Source: Halichondria panicea (taxonomy: Eukaryota > Porifera > Demospongiae > Suberitida > Halichondriidae). Taken from it: 64,000 bases of DNA. Numbering within the stretch: the first letter of the stretch is position 1; every line of letters starts with the position of its first letter. A program made the translations under genes and the position numbers. The notes under the pieces were generated by a model. The model ran no database searches. It was not told where the DNA came from and saw only the letters and a list, made by a program, of their open reading frames with translations. Where the stretch lies: the NCBI RefSeq assembly GCF_963675165.1, contig NC_087377.1, positions 4,180,542 to 4,244,541 of the forward strand, given 5' to 3'. Shown here piece after piece: positions 33,141 to 45,699 of the stretch.

Positions 33141-34114
33141 AAATTTGTACAACCGTGCAATTCCTTCTTGGTAGACGTGTGCATGCACAACAGTTACCGT
33201 AGATTACGAGTGTTAATATTCAGTATCTGAACAATGACTGTTAGCTTTTGTTTTCATCAACAAGAAACGACCAAATTGAAGACAAACGATAAATGAGAAT
33301 CATGCATGCAAGTACTATGACTTATTAAGTTATTAAAGTAGCGTTCCAACAGTGAAAATAATAATGAAAAGTGGTAACGCAAACGATAAATATGAGAATC
33401 AAGTACACTATACATGACACCTTTTACAAGGAGAGGCTGTGACTACAGCCCAAAATATAGATAGAGCACCCATTTATATACAGTCGGAAGGGCTCTCCCC
33501 CTCTGCGTATACTTAATCAGTGTTCATATCATTATAATAATTTACCAACATGACATGATGACTATAAATTATGTGTCTTGCTATATAATTATATTTTCTG
33601 ACAATACAATTATAAATTATAACTGCATGGGTGCCCGCCTATGATGTCATAGCTGAGCACAGATTCCACTTTGACACAAAAGAGTTCGTATTTTGGCCAC
33701 TCACTTCGATAGCCTGAACATTTCCGTCGATCCCACTGAGATTCAATCCTGCTGAACAAGTCAGTTTTAACCGACAGCCGAATGCTTGTCCCTGTGGCAG
33801 AGAACTAAACCAACAGGAAGGGGAAAAAGTCGACCCTCTGTGTAGAAGTCAGCAATCCTGGATATCGCCATTACAACCGAGAGCGTCCCATATGACCTAT
33901 ATACCCTCATGCATCTGGTTTCGGATATCGCTATTTCAACCGAGAGCGTCCCATACGACCTACACTCATGCATCTGGTTTCGGATATCGCTATTTCAATC
34001 GAGAGCGTCCCGTACGACCTACCACAATTCCCAGATGACACTATTACATGACATTATAATTTATACATGCGGCAACCTCCACTTAAAAGAGTCGCGTCCA
34101 AAGGGTGAAATAAT
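33141..34114. other. Intergenic DNA with a short tandem repeat
   Basis: No gene. Around 33868-34020 a unit of about 60-65 bp containing GGATATCGC and GAGAGCGTCCC is repeated three times in tandem with decay. Confidence 0.5.
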
Positions 34115-34390
34115 TCATGCAGGCGAAGTAACACTGAGGCTGCAAATTACAAAGTTCTTGTGAAACTAATCCTTATAATTATTGTATGCTCGAAGGTTCC
34201 AAGAAGATCGAACCCTAAGAAGAGGAAATATGACATTGCTAGTAAAGTATTCAAACATTGCCCGAGAATGGTACGCACTGTACAGAGCCTGTCACATTAT
34301 ATCCTGAACATAATGACGCTCATTATTTTATCGAGTGATTGTATACTTAATAAAAAAAGCGTGGAAAAAAGAGCTAGAGTCTAACTATCT
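34115..34390 (+). repeat. Repeat copy C, 3' part (basic exon)
   Basis: Contains the exon-like segment VPRRSNPKKRKYDIASKVFK ending at a GT donor (34270). The same segment occurs at 36338-36412 and, interrupted, at 39641-39776. The peptide is basic and could be a nuclear signal. Copy C is the best-preserved version of this exon. Confidence 0.55.
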
Positions 34391-34689
34391 GAAAGAATGG
34401 CCCAGCCCCCACCTGCCTCGGAGCTAACAATCACTACGTCCCTCTTCCCGTCACACACGTCACCACTGAGGAGATGATACAGGCAGTCATGGTCACCCCT
34501 TCCCATCCATCCTCTGCAGGCTGACGAGACCGTGTGGTTTACGCCAGAATGGGAGAGATAATTTAGCTGTCATTGGAAAATTTTGATCTAAACAAAACTA
34601 AACTATTATGACTAAACTATTATGAACCTAATACTATTGCTAGTAGTTCTACGGTTAGACCTGCACCCAAGGCCAAAGTGGCCACTCCC

Positions 34690-35060
34690 AAGATGCTTCC
34701 AAGGGCTGGCAAGAAAGACCTATACTTACTTGTGATCTGTGTGTTGGTACCATTGGAATCTCTGAAGATTACTCAAGTGTGAAGGTCCTTGCAAGCAGCA
34801 TATGCACAGGTATTGTGCTAGCTGGAGTAACCAGAAGTTTCTATCATGATCTCTCTACTAGCAGTACTCCTTTTACTTGCCTTGTCTGCACTCAAAAGCT
34901 GCATAAAGCAACAACCGAATGTTTATATGACACTGTGAATGAGCTGAAGGAACAAGTGGCTGCTGAACTGTTGTCGTCTGCCATGGCCAGAGTCAGCACC
35001 GATTGTTCCTGTATTGACATAACCAACAGTCTCAAGAGTGAAGTACAGCAGCTTCAATAA
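34690..35060 (+). pseudogene. Non-LTR retroelement ORF1 fragment with PHD-like finger
   Basis: Two frames give CEGPCKQHMHRYCA and, after a four-base shift at the duplicated AGCT, GVTRSFYHDLSTSSTPFTC then LVCTQKLHKAT. Together this is the C-x-C / H-x-x-C-A-G / PF-x-C-x-x-C pattern of the PHD-type finger in ORF1 proteins of CR1-like non-LTR elements. A coiled-coil-like tail (TVNELKEQVAAELL) follows. No RT is adjacent. The RT pieces at 10.9 and 13.5-14.6 kb may belong to related elements. Confidence 0.7.
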
Positions 35061-35394
35061 GCAGTTGAAAGCCAATAACGCTTCATTTCAATAGGACGAA
35101 ACTGAAACAGGCTCTGCCACCCCTGAACCTATAGGAGGTACACTGTAGAGGAAAGCGAAACAATTGCTCAGCACTTTTGGCGAATCCATGATGCAATTAA
35201 GAAGAGTAACAAAAGTTAGCGCAGACATTCACATGGTACATTAAATCAAGGAAAAATACAAGGGGCGACGAAAAGTGTGTTAAAATGACGAGACTCTAAT
35301 AATTGTTCACTAGTGCTTATAATAATACTTGTCAGCTTAATTGTCATGGATGAATCGCTTGACTAACAGCTAGTGACACATCAAGTCCTATACA
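35061..35394. other. Intergenic DNA leading into repeat copy A
   Basis: The end of the ORF1 fragment region and AT-rich spacer; the GACTAACAGCTAGTGAC word is at 35360. No gene. Confidence 0.4.
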
Positions 35395-36990
35395 GCATCG
35401 CATGTTCAAAAGGTGTTAGTAGGTTACTTACTAGCTTTGTTAGTATTAGTTATATGGAAACAACCTCCTCCATTTATTTTCACAGTGAATTTCTTTAATG
35501 GAAAGATATTAGTATCGAATTCACTGGAAAAAAGGCAGCTAGGGCGCATGCCATAAAAGTGTCTTTTGCCGAGATAACAGAAGATGCCAGCCTGTGGCAT
35601 GCGAATGTATTAAAGTGTATAATTCTGTCATTGCAAAGAAGCTACACAACATATTGCTCCGTGCAATAATTATGCATATCCATAACCGGGAATTTTTATA
35701 TAGCTTCATGATTGGCTGCAGAGAGTATAATTATCTTTTCATTTATCATGAATCTTCATCAAATTCTTAATTGATCCAAATTCTCAACTGATCCTCTCAC
35801 CTAGCTGTTAATTGTTACTGATGGCTGGTCGAGGTGTTCTACCACTGCCGTTGTGTCTTCTCAGAAAGCAACTAGAATACAACCGGCTAAACAATCACGA
35901 AGATAAGTACAATATTTGGCAATGCATAATTATAATGCTGATGGCAGACATGGTATATTCTTTCTGTCTAGACAAGAAAATGGTTGTATCAGTGCTTCAA
36001 CATATAAAGCGTCGGCAACCAAACGGCAAACTGTACTGTCTCCCCTGCTCTACATGCATGCAGGCGGTGGGAAATGTTCCCGGAAGTATAATTAGACATA
36101 CACCTAATTAGATAATAATTTTTAATTGTGAATATTGTGCCTCGATAGTTAATAATAAGTATACCGTAAGATGAAGCACTTTATAGCAGCGTGTCTAAGC
36201 AACAGCATAAAGGTATGAAATCTACTTTTTGCAATAATTATATTGACCCGGTATTGAGAACTCTGAAATTTACAACTCTCATTTAGCTAATTAATGTCTA
36301 GCGAGCATTGCTTCTAGCAAGTATTCGCGAAAAAGGTTCCAAGAAGATCGAACCCTAAGAATAAGAAAATATGACATTGCTAGTAAAGTATTCAAACATT
36401 GCCAGAGAATGGTAAGCATGCACTATTATTATATTATCCTGAACATAATTATTGGCAATCATTATTTTATTGAGTGATGGTTAAGACATAAACCTTCACC
36501 TGTAGCGCATTATATTATATGAACCCGTAAAATCCAAATAAAAAATTAACGATTATCGAGTTCTGCGCTTAACCAAAACACCTTATAATGTAAAGATCGT
36601 GCTACTAACCATACATAATCAAGATGCATGTCTGTCCATCAGAAACGACTGATGGTCTATGCTCGCTTAAGTTTAAGAAGTTAATTCAGTGTTTTCCTCT
36701 AGAATTTGAGCCATTGCTGATGTCTTCTAGAGAAACATGTTAAGTCAATACTAGAGGAACATCTGATACAACATTGCCCAATCTCAACAAGGCAGTGGGG
36801 CAAACATTATAGACATGCCTATATCAGCAACACATGGGTATTTAGAGAAATAACGGAAGAGCCCAGGAAGTTTTTCGAAAAAATATGGCTACTGGAAAGC
36901 CATTTATACTAGTCTCATAACACCAATTGAAAACACACAACAGAGAAATACCAATGATCAAAATATGCCTGCTTACATGATTGTAACTGT
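35395..36990 (+). repeat. Repeat copy A of a large gene-bearing unit
   Basis: Runs parallel to 38291-40385 from GCATGTTCAAAAGGTGTTAG to CAACTGTTATAACTATA, offset by about 2.9 kb. Copy A lacks about 135 bp at the place of 38414-38550 and the coiled-coil exon of copy B (39821-39951). Both missing parts look like coding exons in copy B. Confidence 0.85.
35821..36111 (+). CDS. Small 96-aa open frame in repeat copy A
   Basis: ATGGCTGGTCGAGG starts a frame of 96 codons with a Leu-rich start, a helix (LLRKQLEYNRLNNHEDKY), a KRRQPNGKLYCLPCSTC segment and a polar end. The equivalent in copy B (39147) is truncated by TAA after about 33 codons, and in copy C (33015) is frameshifted. It may be a first exon whose real donor lies inside the frame. 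No family recognised. Confidence 0.4.
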   Translation: MAGRGVLPLPLCLLRKQLEYNRLNNHEDKYNIWQCIIIMLMADMVYSFCLDKKMVVSVLQHIKRRQPNGKLYCLPCSTCMQAVGNVPGSIIRHTPN

Positions 36991-38290
36991 TATAACTATA
37001 CTATATTTCACACAAGAGTCATGCTCCTCAAGAACAAAAAAACATAAATCTATATATAGGTATTGGCATTGTTTGAAATGGTGGTGTGACCTCAGCAGTC
37101 TCCACCACGTGTGTTTTGTCCTTAGCTAATGTGTTGTGTCATTGTGTGTTGCAATCGAATAAATGTCCAAAAAATCGTCCAACTGAGCTGCTGTGGTGTC
37201 TTGTTGAGCTAGCAGGTTTGTTAATTATCTGAACGCGAGTATACACCAGTAGTGATCTGTGACCTATATCCTTGCAAGTAAGTTGCTGTGACCTCCACAG
37301 AAAGTACTCTGATTCTTCATCTAACTGCAGGTTGAGTGATTGGTAGCAGTGCTATGAGAATGAAGCAGCTGCTGCAGGCGTGCCTGTGTGATTCCAGGCT
37401 CAAAAGGTCCTTTAAGATTACGTGTACTTATTGGGGGAATGTTCGAGGTATAAGCTGCCTCTTGCAGCTGTTTTTTTTTTTATTTCATGCTTTTAACGGT
37501 TATATAGTGTTAGCGTAAATGAGGAGAGTTGTATTAGCACTACATCTCCTTTCCTACTTACATAATGTATGTTCTCTATCTCATTGTGATTGTTATTTCT
37601 GAAATGATAGAAATGTACTGTCAGTGCTTTTTTTTTTGCTATCTAATGAACAGTGTGGTGCAGGGTCTCTTCTCTTCTTTGCTGGTTTGGTGATTTGGTA
37701 AATATCGCCAATTCTATTATTGCTAGTTACACAATGTTTTACAGATAATCAAGTTTGCAAGTTCAGGATTCTCTCAAAGATAATCTTGTTCTATCCGATT
37801 CGTTCTCACCTTCTGGTTTCAACCTATCACAAGTTCTCAAGTTCTAAAGTTCGCTTAAGTTCTCCAACTTCTCAAAGTTCTAGTACTCGTTCTCATTAAA
37901 TTAAATAATTCTTAAACTTCAAGTTCACTACAAACTTTCATTTATAATTACAATTATACAGGCTGTAGTGTCAACAACACTGGCCCACCTGTCTATAATG
38001 AGAAGGCAATATAGACGGCATGAGATAAAGTGCATGTCCAAAGGTCAGGAATGGAGTATGTAATGATTTTCTAGTGTTCTTCCCATCCCAGTGCACTCCA
38101 GTGTACAAAATCGCAGCCGGTCATCGGCCAATTTCTGTGCAATTCACACAAATGACCTAGCAAAACAGCACATGGTCAGCCCTTGTGACCAAACAATCAT
38201 TTGGGGTGTGGCTCAATTTATCCAAGCATGAGGAGAATAGTTAGCAATTAAACACATGGCTAAAAGTTGCTAGTCTGTTTTTGTGTAGTC
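36991..38290. other. Spacer between repeat copies A and B
   Basis: No firm gene. A 60-codon frame at 37336-37518 (MKQLLQACLCDSRLKR segment) follows a possible acceptor (TAACTGCAG) but ends in a thymine-rich stretch. Around 37760-37940 there is a run of imperfect AGTTC/TTCTC words, a degenerate simple repeat. Confidence 0.35.
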
Positions 38291-40385
38291 TCTCATCGCA
38301 TGTTCAAAAGGTGTTAGTAGGTTACTTACTAGCTTTGTTAGTATTTAGTTATATGGAAACAACCTCCTCCATTTATTTTCACAGTGAATTTCTTTAATGG
38401 AAAGATATTAGTAGGGTGTGGCAAAGTTGTGCCCAGGTCGGAAAAACATGAACTTGCTGACAGTGAACATAATTATACTGAAACAGATCTACCAGAATTA
38501 ACTGCAAAGGATACGCTACACCTCCTTATGCAGGGTGTTTCAAGCTTTTACGTATCGAATTCACTGGAAAAAAGGCAGCTAGGGCGCATGCCATAACAGT
38601 TGGCAGAGATAACAGAATTAATTCCTCAGAATTAATTCCTGGATTGGGGCCGTTACCTCACGATAGCATATTGCTGCCTCTTGGCATCTCTTATCTCTAT
38701 ACAGAAGTGACACTCCTCTCAGTATATATACTATAGTATAATCCCAGTGTGACTAGCTGGTCCAGCCAGATACTGCGCACTTACTATAGATATACTCCAT
38801 TCATCCTTGTTGTCTTTTCTCCGGCCATATATACACATTTTATAATGCATCCATTTCTCCTTCTAAGTAATAGATCAGAAAAGCAGATTGGGGGTGGTTG
38901 GAGCAGGTCCCAACAGCCTGTGGCATGCGCATGTATTAAAGTATATAATTCTGTCATTGCAAAGAACCTTCACAACATATTGCTCTAAGCAATAATTATG
39001 CATATCCATAACAAGGAATTTTTATATAGCTTCATGATTGGCTGCAGAGAGTATAATTATCTTTTCATTTATCCTGAATCTTCATCAAATTCTTAATTGA
39101 TCCAAATTCTCAACTGATCCTCTCACCTAGCTGTTAATTGTTACCGATGGCTGGTCGAGGTGTTCTACCACTGCCGTTGTGTCTTCTCAGGAAGCAACTA
39201 GAATACGACCGGCTAAACAATCACGAAGATAAGTACAATATTTGGCAATGCTAATGCTGATGGCAGACATGGTATATTCTTTCTGTCTAGACAAGATGGT
39301 TGTGTCAGTGCTTCAGTACATGAAGCGCCGGCGACCAAACGGCAAACTATACTGTCTCCCCTGCTATACATGCAGGCGGTGGGAAATGTTCCCGGAAGTA
39401 TAATTAGATATACACCTAATTAGATAATAATTTTTAATTGCGAATATTGTGCCTCGATAGTTAATAATAATTATACCGTAAGATGAAGCACTTTATAGCA
39501 GCATGTCTAAGCAACAGCATGCAGGTACGAAATCTACTTTTCGCAATAATTATAGTGACCCGCTATTGAGAACTCTGAAATTTACAACTCTCATTCAGCC
39601 AATTAATGTGCATTGCTTCTAGCAAGTATTCGCGAGAAAGGTTCAAGAAGATTGAACCCTAAGAATGAGTAAATATGACATTGCCTAATTAGCACTATAG
39701 GTACGAAATCTACTTTTCCCAATAATTATAGTGACCCGCTATTGAGAAAAGTATTCAAACATTGCCAGAGAATGGTAAGCATGCACTATTATTATAATTA
39801 TTATCCTGGATGTCACATAGCTATGGAAGAGTATCAGAGGGAGATACGGAGGTTGAGATCGTGCAACGCAGTTCTCATGAGGCATATTAGAGAATGCCAT
39901 GAAGTGATTGAGTGCCTGGGAGATTTATTGGCGATCATTTATCGAGTGATGGTAAGGACATAATTTGACATAAACTTTCACCTGTAGCGCATTATGAGCC
40001 TGTAAAATCCCAATAAAAATCGAGTTCTGCGCTTCAGTGTTTGCCAAAACATGTTGTCATGTAAAGTCATAGACATTATTTTTTGAACCAAATCACACCA
40101 GCTCCGAAAGATCCTGCTACTAACCATACATAACCAAGATGCATGTCTGAATCAACTCCATCAGAAACGACTCAAACATTACACATGCCTATCAGCAACA
40201 CACAACACATGGGTATTTAGTGAGATAACGGAAGAGCCCAGGAAGTTTTTCGAAAAAATGTGGCAAATGGAAAGCCATTTATACTAGTCTTATAACACCA
40301 CTTGAAAACACACAGCAGAGAGATAGCAATGATCAAAATGTGCCTAAACATGATTGCAACTGTTATAACTATATTTCACACAAGA
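38291..40385 (+). repeat. Repeat copy B of the gene-bearing unit (fullest copy)
   Basis: Paralogue of 35395-36990. It contains two additional exon-like blocks absent from copy A: about 38414-38550 (VGCGKVVPRSEKHELA ... LPELTAKDTLHLLMQG) and 39821-39951. Part of one stretch (CGAAATCTACTTTT...GTGACCCGCTATTGAGAA) is duplicated locally at 39528 and 39699. This copy is the best candidate for the ancestral form. Confidence 0.85.
39821..39951 (+). CDS. Coiled-coil exon present only in repeat copy B
   Basis: An acceptor (GTCACATAG) ends at 39820 and a donor (GATG|GTAAGG) follows 39951. The ATG at 39823 starts MEEYQREIRRLRSCNAVLMR and continues through RHIRECHEVIECLGDLL, a continuous amphipathic helix. 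Copies A and C keep both edges of this site but lack the middle. Function unknown. Confidence 0.45.
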
Positions 40386-43300
40386 GTCGGTTGCACATGC
40401 GCATAATTTTAATTTTGGTTCTGTATTAGAAAATTGATAAGTAATTGACCCCCCCCCCCCCCCCCCCAACCACATACGTGCTTAATGTTAAACTATCTCA
40501 AAACCTAATCGCAGTCACGTTAGCCCTGACCTCTAGTGCGACAGAGTCCATGGGCATATGACACCAGCATAGACTGCCAAAAATTATTTGCGTTGATATC
40601 CCTTTAACATTAAATTTTAATGTTATAATAATATCCGTGCATCGGATATGACACTCTAGTGACCGTAGTTAATGTGATACACTGTACATGAGAGGTTTTA
40701 TAATTATGCAGTGGGGTGGGTGAATTTCCCTTGCTAGCTGACATGGAAGGGAAAATAATGAGCCAACAGTTTTTTAATCAACCTTCTCCTCCAAACACTT
40801 TAGCGTCCCCCTTTACTTGTCTGTAAATTCTTAATTTTAAAAGCTAGATGGCATCAAGGCTTTCATTCTGAAAAGATAAACGAAAACAATCTCCCAAGAG
40901 GACCCTCTTATAATTATAATGCTTAATTCATATTTCCTCCAAACAATCAATTCTATATAGACAGTCATACACTTTGCCCATTAATCTATGTGTATATTCC
41001 TAATTATAATTATGTATGGGCAAAGTGTAATACCTGTTTTAATTTGTTTCACCTTATAATTATCACAGAGCTCAGACAATAGAGAGAGATGGACACACCA
41101 GACTTGAGTTCCATTCATGATTTTCTATCAGAGATCTTGATCCTTTGATACCCTGGAAAGGGACTTGCACCTCAGTGTATTACTAGTCTGCAGATGTGCA
41201 TGTGGGAATAATTACAACCTGTGATAATTATAAATTAAGTGAAAATGGTCAAGCAGCTATTGTGGATTGCTAATTACCCAATAGCAAAACCACAATAGAT
41301 AATAATGTATAAAACTTGCACCAAGCAAGAGTACAGTCATTTTAGTAAAACTTACTGATAAACTTTGCTGTAACCACATAGATGATCATGAATACCATTA
41401 AGCATGGCCGGTCAAACATCTAACAGCAAGCACTAGTTTTTCTGCACTGCATGTACACCGTAATGACTTCACACAGCCTCAGAGAACAGCTCAAACATGC
41501 CAATGAAGAGAATGTTGTATAAGTGTCCAGGGTTCTCATTAATTTCGAGATAACACTATAATTATTATTATAAATATACATAACCCATGTAACTTATTTT
41601 CAGCATGCAGTAATGCATGCATGTTGCTTCCCTTCTCCACTAGCCTACAACACTGACACTGCCACCCTGCAATGTATATAATTATAGGGAAACTCGCAAA
41701 ATAATTATAATGGGTATAAGGTATAAATCTATTCTCAACTGAGTTTCATATTGCAAGAATATCAAGTTTCATTGGCATATGGAGCTTTTTCTGAGGCTGC
41801 GCTGAAGTCACGCTTGCTGTTACATAACTGATATTTGACTTGGTCTTGCTACTGCATGGTTTAATTATATTCATAATCATGTCCTTTCTGTGGTTACTAC
41901 TGTGGTTGCAGCCAAGTTACACAAAATATTGCAAGTTTTACTGTACTCTCTCTTGCACCTGTGTATAGAACAACCTCTCAACAAATCAAAGGCAACAACT
42001 GTATACAGTGTAATGGCCAAAACATCACTCCCCAAGAGGGGTTCCACTGTCACTGTCTATGTAACATGTAGAAAGCAAACTGAACTGATGAACTAATAAA
42101 CGTGTTCAGGAGCAGACTCTCCTCTATAGGCATGGGCTTGCCCTCTCCCTCTAAAAAATTACATGTACAGTCAGTCAAATCGTTGCAAGCATTCTTGTTA
42201 CAGTATTTCATCCAGATAGTTACATGTACATACAATAAGCTTTTCAACACTTGTATCTATTTCAGTTTGGCCCCAAGAGCATTTTACATTGTACATGTAA
42301 GGCTATACTATACAGCCATGCAATCTAATTAACTGTATAGACACATCAGGATCAGGAGTATAGACAGTCTCTGCACAAAACCCACAAGTGTGTGACCTGT
42401 GGCAATAACAGTTACTACAGGGTAAACCACAGACATAAGACACTACCTACTTATCACAACTCCAAATAGGTTATAACAAGATTGCATCCCAATCAGTTAC
42501 TGACAGTTAGTACTGTAGAGTTAAAATGGGGGAAATCGCTAGAAAAGAGGACTTGCAAGCCTCAGTCTGTACCACAACTGAATGCTGCTTTATAGGCTGA
42601 ATGTCTAGAGATTCTAATGTCTACTTAGCTTGCAGCATCACAAAACAAGCAAGCTGGTCCGACTTCTAGTACTGGAATACACTCCAGAATATAGTTTATT
42701 CACATGTAAAAAAACCTGCCCGACTCAGCAATATTAATTATATGCTCACATGATGTGATGTTGTGGGGGGGGGGGGGCTGCTTGGGGTAACTGGAGTCTT
42801 GTGTACACCCTTAGCAGCTGGGAGAAAAAAGTGGAAGAAAAAGGATAGCCAGTCACTTATAATTACTTTTGGTGTGATAATTATCTACTATAGATTGTGA
42901 TAATTAATTTTATCTACTATAGCAATCTGTATAGACCCAGGAGTGCACTGTATAGACTAGACAGACAGTCTCTGGTGTATGAAATGGTGCACTGAGCTAT
43001 AGAATTGTTAATTCCCTCACTTGTCAAATTGTGTGCTTCCTTCCAACATGCTGCACTGTTCAGTCAATCACTATATTTATTGTATATAGTGCCATGGCAT
43101 TGCAGTGTATCCGTATAGCATGCCCCTCCATTATGCAGTGACAATCTTGCTGCATGGTTGGTGTTGTCACTTAGAGTTGAATCATAAAGACATCTGCACA
43201 ACAAACACAACAATAGCATTGTTGTAGAATAATTATAATTATTGGCAATAATAATTATTCATAATAAAATTAATCATAAGGATGTTCCCTCACTTGAGAG

Positions 43301-43577
43301 CTTGTGCCTTCCAAGTTACTCGATCACTATTAATAGTGCTCTGTATCGGCTTGAGAGCAGTGATAAGGATGTCACAGAAATGGCTGACAGCTTGGACATT
43401 ACTCATCACTGTATCCGCCGTATATAGCGCCTCTGAACGTACGGACATGCTCGCTGCATGGTTCACGTTGTCACTGAGAGTTGAGACATCTGCAAAACAG
43501 CAATAATTGTTAGCTGGTTGCAGAATACAGACTGCAGAATTAATGGACAGAATCATAGATACTATATAATCATATCT
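40386..43577. other. Intergenic AT-rich DNA
   Basis: No gene is supported over about 3.2 kb. A cytosine run lies at 40450-40467 and a guanine run at 42766-42778. A short inverted repeat (CACTTTGCCCAT at 40971 against ATGGGCAAAGTG at 41018) could form a hairpin. Short frames at 41890-42332 and 43242-43506 have no domain. Confidence 0.45.
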
Positions 43578-43724
43578 ATGACAGATGATGAACCTAACAG
43601 CACAAAATCGCTTGCGCTTATTAGGCTTTTAGTGACAATAATTATGCTTTTACTTATTGCTATAATAATTATTATAGTACAAAACAATCAACTTTACCAG
43701 TTGCTCGGGTTGGAAAGACACTAA
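43578..43724 (+). CDS. Small membrane-peptide open frame (48 aa)
   Basis: ATG at 43578 starts MTDDEPNSTKSLALIR, then a hydrophobic segment of about 22 residues (LLVTIIMLLLIAIIIIIV) and a short polar tail. It could be a single-pass microprotein or an exon. The hydrophobic part comes from ATAATTAT-rich DNA, so chance is a real alternative. The start of the 43.7/50.45 kb duplication overlaps its last codons. Confidence 0.3.
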   Translation: MTDDEPNSTKSLALIRLLVTIIMLLLIAIIIIIVQNNQLYQLLGLERH

Positions 43725-45305
43725 CAATCTCTTCTGGTGTGTTTCTTTGTCCCCACGAGGTTGTGCATGTCTACTAGATCTACGCATGTGCAGAAAGAGT
43801 GAGCCCCACCCCCCTCATTTTGTTTTTGCACGTACATTTCTTCAGTTTCCATGCCTTGTGTTGGACCATAGATTGAAGAGTTAGACAGCTAGCCAGAGCC
43901 TCTGGCAGCTAGCTGTTGGCCTCAAGGATCCCACTCCTATACAAGCCAACTCCTGGAAGGTCAGTTCATTATACTTTCTGTTTCTCAGATCTTAGATCTT
44001 CCTCTAGACTAGTATGGATGGTGAACCTTTTAATAAGAGGGCCTAACAACTGTAGCATGGCTCACTTGCCCCCTAGTGTTTTGACCTCGAGGAGAGAGTT
44101 GGCCGAGCAATTTAGAATGTTTGGCATTCATTGGTCTGAAAGATACAAGTTGCATTTATTGGTCTGAAAGATGCAAGAGTTATACTGCAACATTTAATCC
44201 CACTAAACTCGAGTTTTCAAGGTAATTTTAAAGCGTATAAACTTAATGTCTATGCGCATGTTGGTGTTGGGGACAATCAATTATTTTTTTAAAGTCAATT
44301 TTCCAGGAAAGTGGGTGTTTTCAAAGCAGGCAGAGCAGTGTGGCTACATCAGTGTTATGCAATCCAGGGTAATGGCTGTAAATATATCCTAGCTGCTTAG
44401 ACCAGAGGAGGTCCACCAACCATGCGAAGTAATTGTGCAGATGCAGCACATGCATGCATGGGGAGCAAAAGGACAATATGGTCCTATCTACATGTATAAG
44501 CCTCTTCACAGGCCTTATAGCCTTGGATTGAAGAGAGAAGCATCCTGCCATGGGATTGAGGCTAAGATCTCTAACAGAACATGAGACTCAAGAAAAGCAC
44601 ACATAGAACCAAACTATGAACTATAGAATATAATATATATTATTTGTCTGATCAAACTTATTAATTCATCACACTATCTAGCTAGCATTTCAATTCTGCG
44701 CAACACCAGATTATAAATTGCTGATTGTCTTCATGCACTTTAGCCAATGATCAGTGGCACTTTTCTAATAATTAATACATCTCTGTGGTGTGGCCAATTT
44801 AGCAAGCACTCCATAATTGATCCTAATTTTTTTTCAAAATGTTCACCCGGCCCTTATCAATTTATATTCATAGTAAAAGCTTATTCATAGTACAAGCATT
44901 CCCTAATCCTTATTCTTCATAAAATTATAAGTATGGCTCTCCAATATTTAACTTGCTCAATATTTAGTTACGTACATGCAGTGAACATACAAGTCATGAC
45001 AGCAAGCAACTGCGTGTGCATCACAAGCAAAAAGGGATAATCTTACTGAACATGAGTTCACATACGCAAACATTCTGAGAGTTATATTTTGACAAAGAAC
45101 TCAATATAGTAGCAGTAGTAAACTATGAGCATCCATAGCCCTGTGCCCACGAGGTTAGCGGAGAGGAAGATGAGGTGTGTGTCTGTTTGGTGAGGCCAGC
45201 TGAAGGGGAAGTAATCCTGGAACACCTCGTGACTCACGTACACTAGGATGGAGTTCATGCCTGCAGGGAGGAAGAGGGAGGGGTCAGGTGTGTGTGTGTG
45301 TGTGT
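43700..45305. repeat. Segmental duplication, copy 1
   Basis: Matches 50455-52430 in the same orientation, starting at CAGTTGCTCGGGTTGGAAAG and ending in the GT run after the HGSNAT last exon. The final about 330 bp (44980-45305) is almost identical to 52120-52430. The middle is more diverged with indels. It lies 3' of HGSNAT on the gene's strand and carries an orphan copy of its last exon. Confidence 0.9.
45082..45260 (-). pseudogene. Orphan copy of the HGSNAT last exon
   Basis: 179 bp, the same length as the true last exon at 52209-52387, with the acceptor and stop codon kept. It differs by very few bases, one changing the Ala of MLIAYYCYY to Val. No other HGSNAT exon accompanies it. It could still act as an alternative terminal exon if splicing skipped the MULE-Sushi region; this is inference. 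Most likely it is a by-product of segmental duplication. Confidence 0.85.
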
Positions 45306-45699
45306 GTGTAGGGGGTGGGGTTCAGGTGTGTGTTTGTGTGGGTGGGGTCGAGTGTGTGTGTGTGTTGACATTAAGGGTGCTGGCCCACCTACGCCCACAC
45401 ACTGTTGCTAAGGAAAACTAACTATGACACTACTGCCAGTAGAGACATGGGTCCTTCACTTATACTTAAAAGTAGTGCCTACCTCAAGAATCAAGAAGAA
45501 ATATCACCCAGAAGAGGTACAGCAAGCCATTTTTAGTGAATAGCTAAAAATGGTTCCGCTTAGAAAACCACTAGTGCTAGGGACTTGATTTTTATATCAT
45601 TTTATGCTGTTTGAAATGCTTTTCAATATTACAAAAATTTTTTTTTGAAACATTCTGTGTTGTGCAATTTACATACATTTTTTGCTGTGACACACCCAG

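Noticed and set aside
40450-40467. Cytosine run as a possible regulatory or quadruplex element
   Set aside because: Single homopolymer runs like this and those at 42766, 49778, 50757 and 61528 are common simple repeats and prone to sequencing error.
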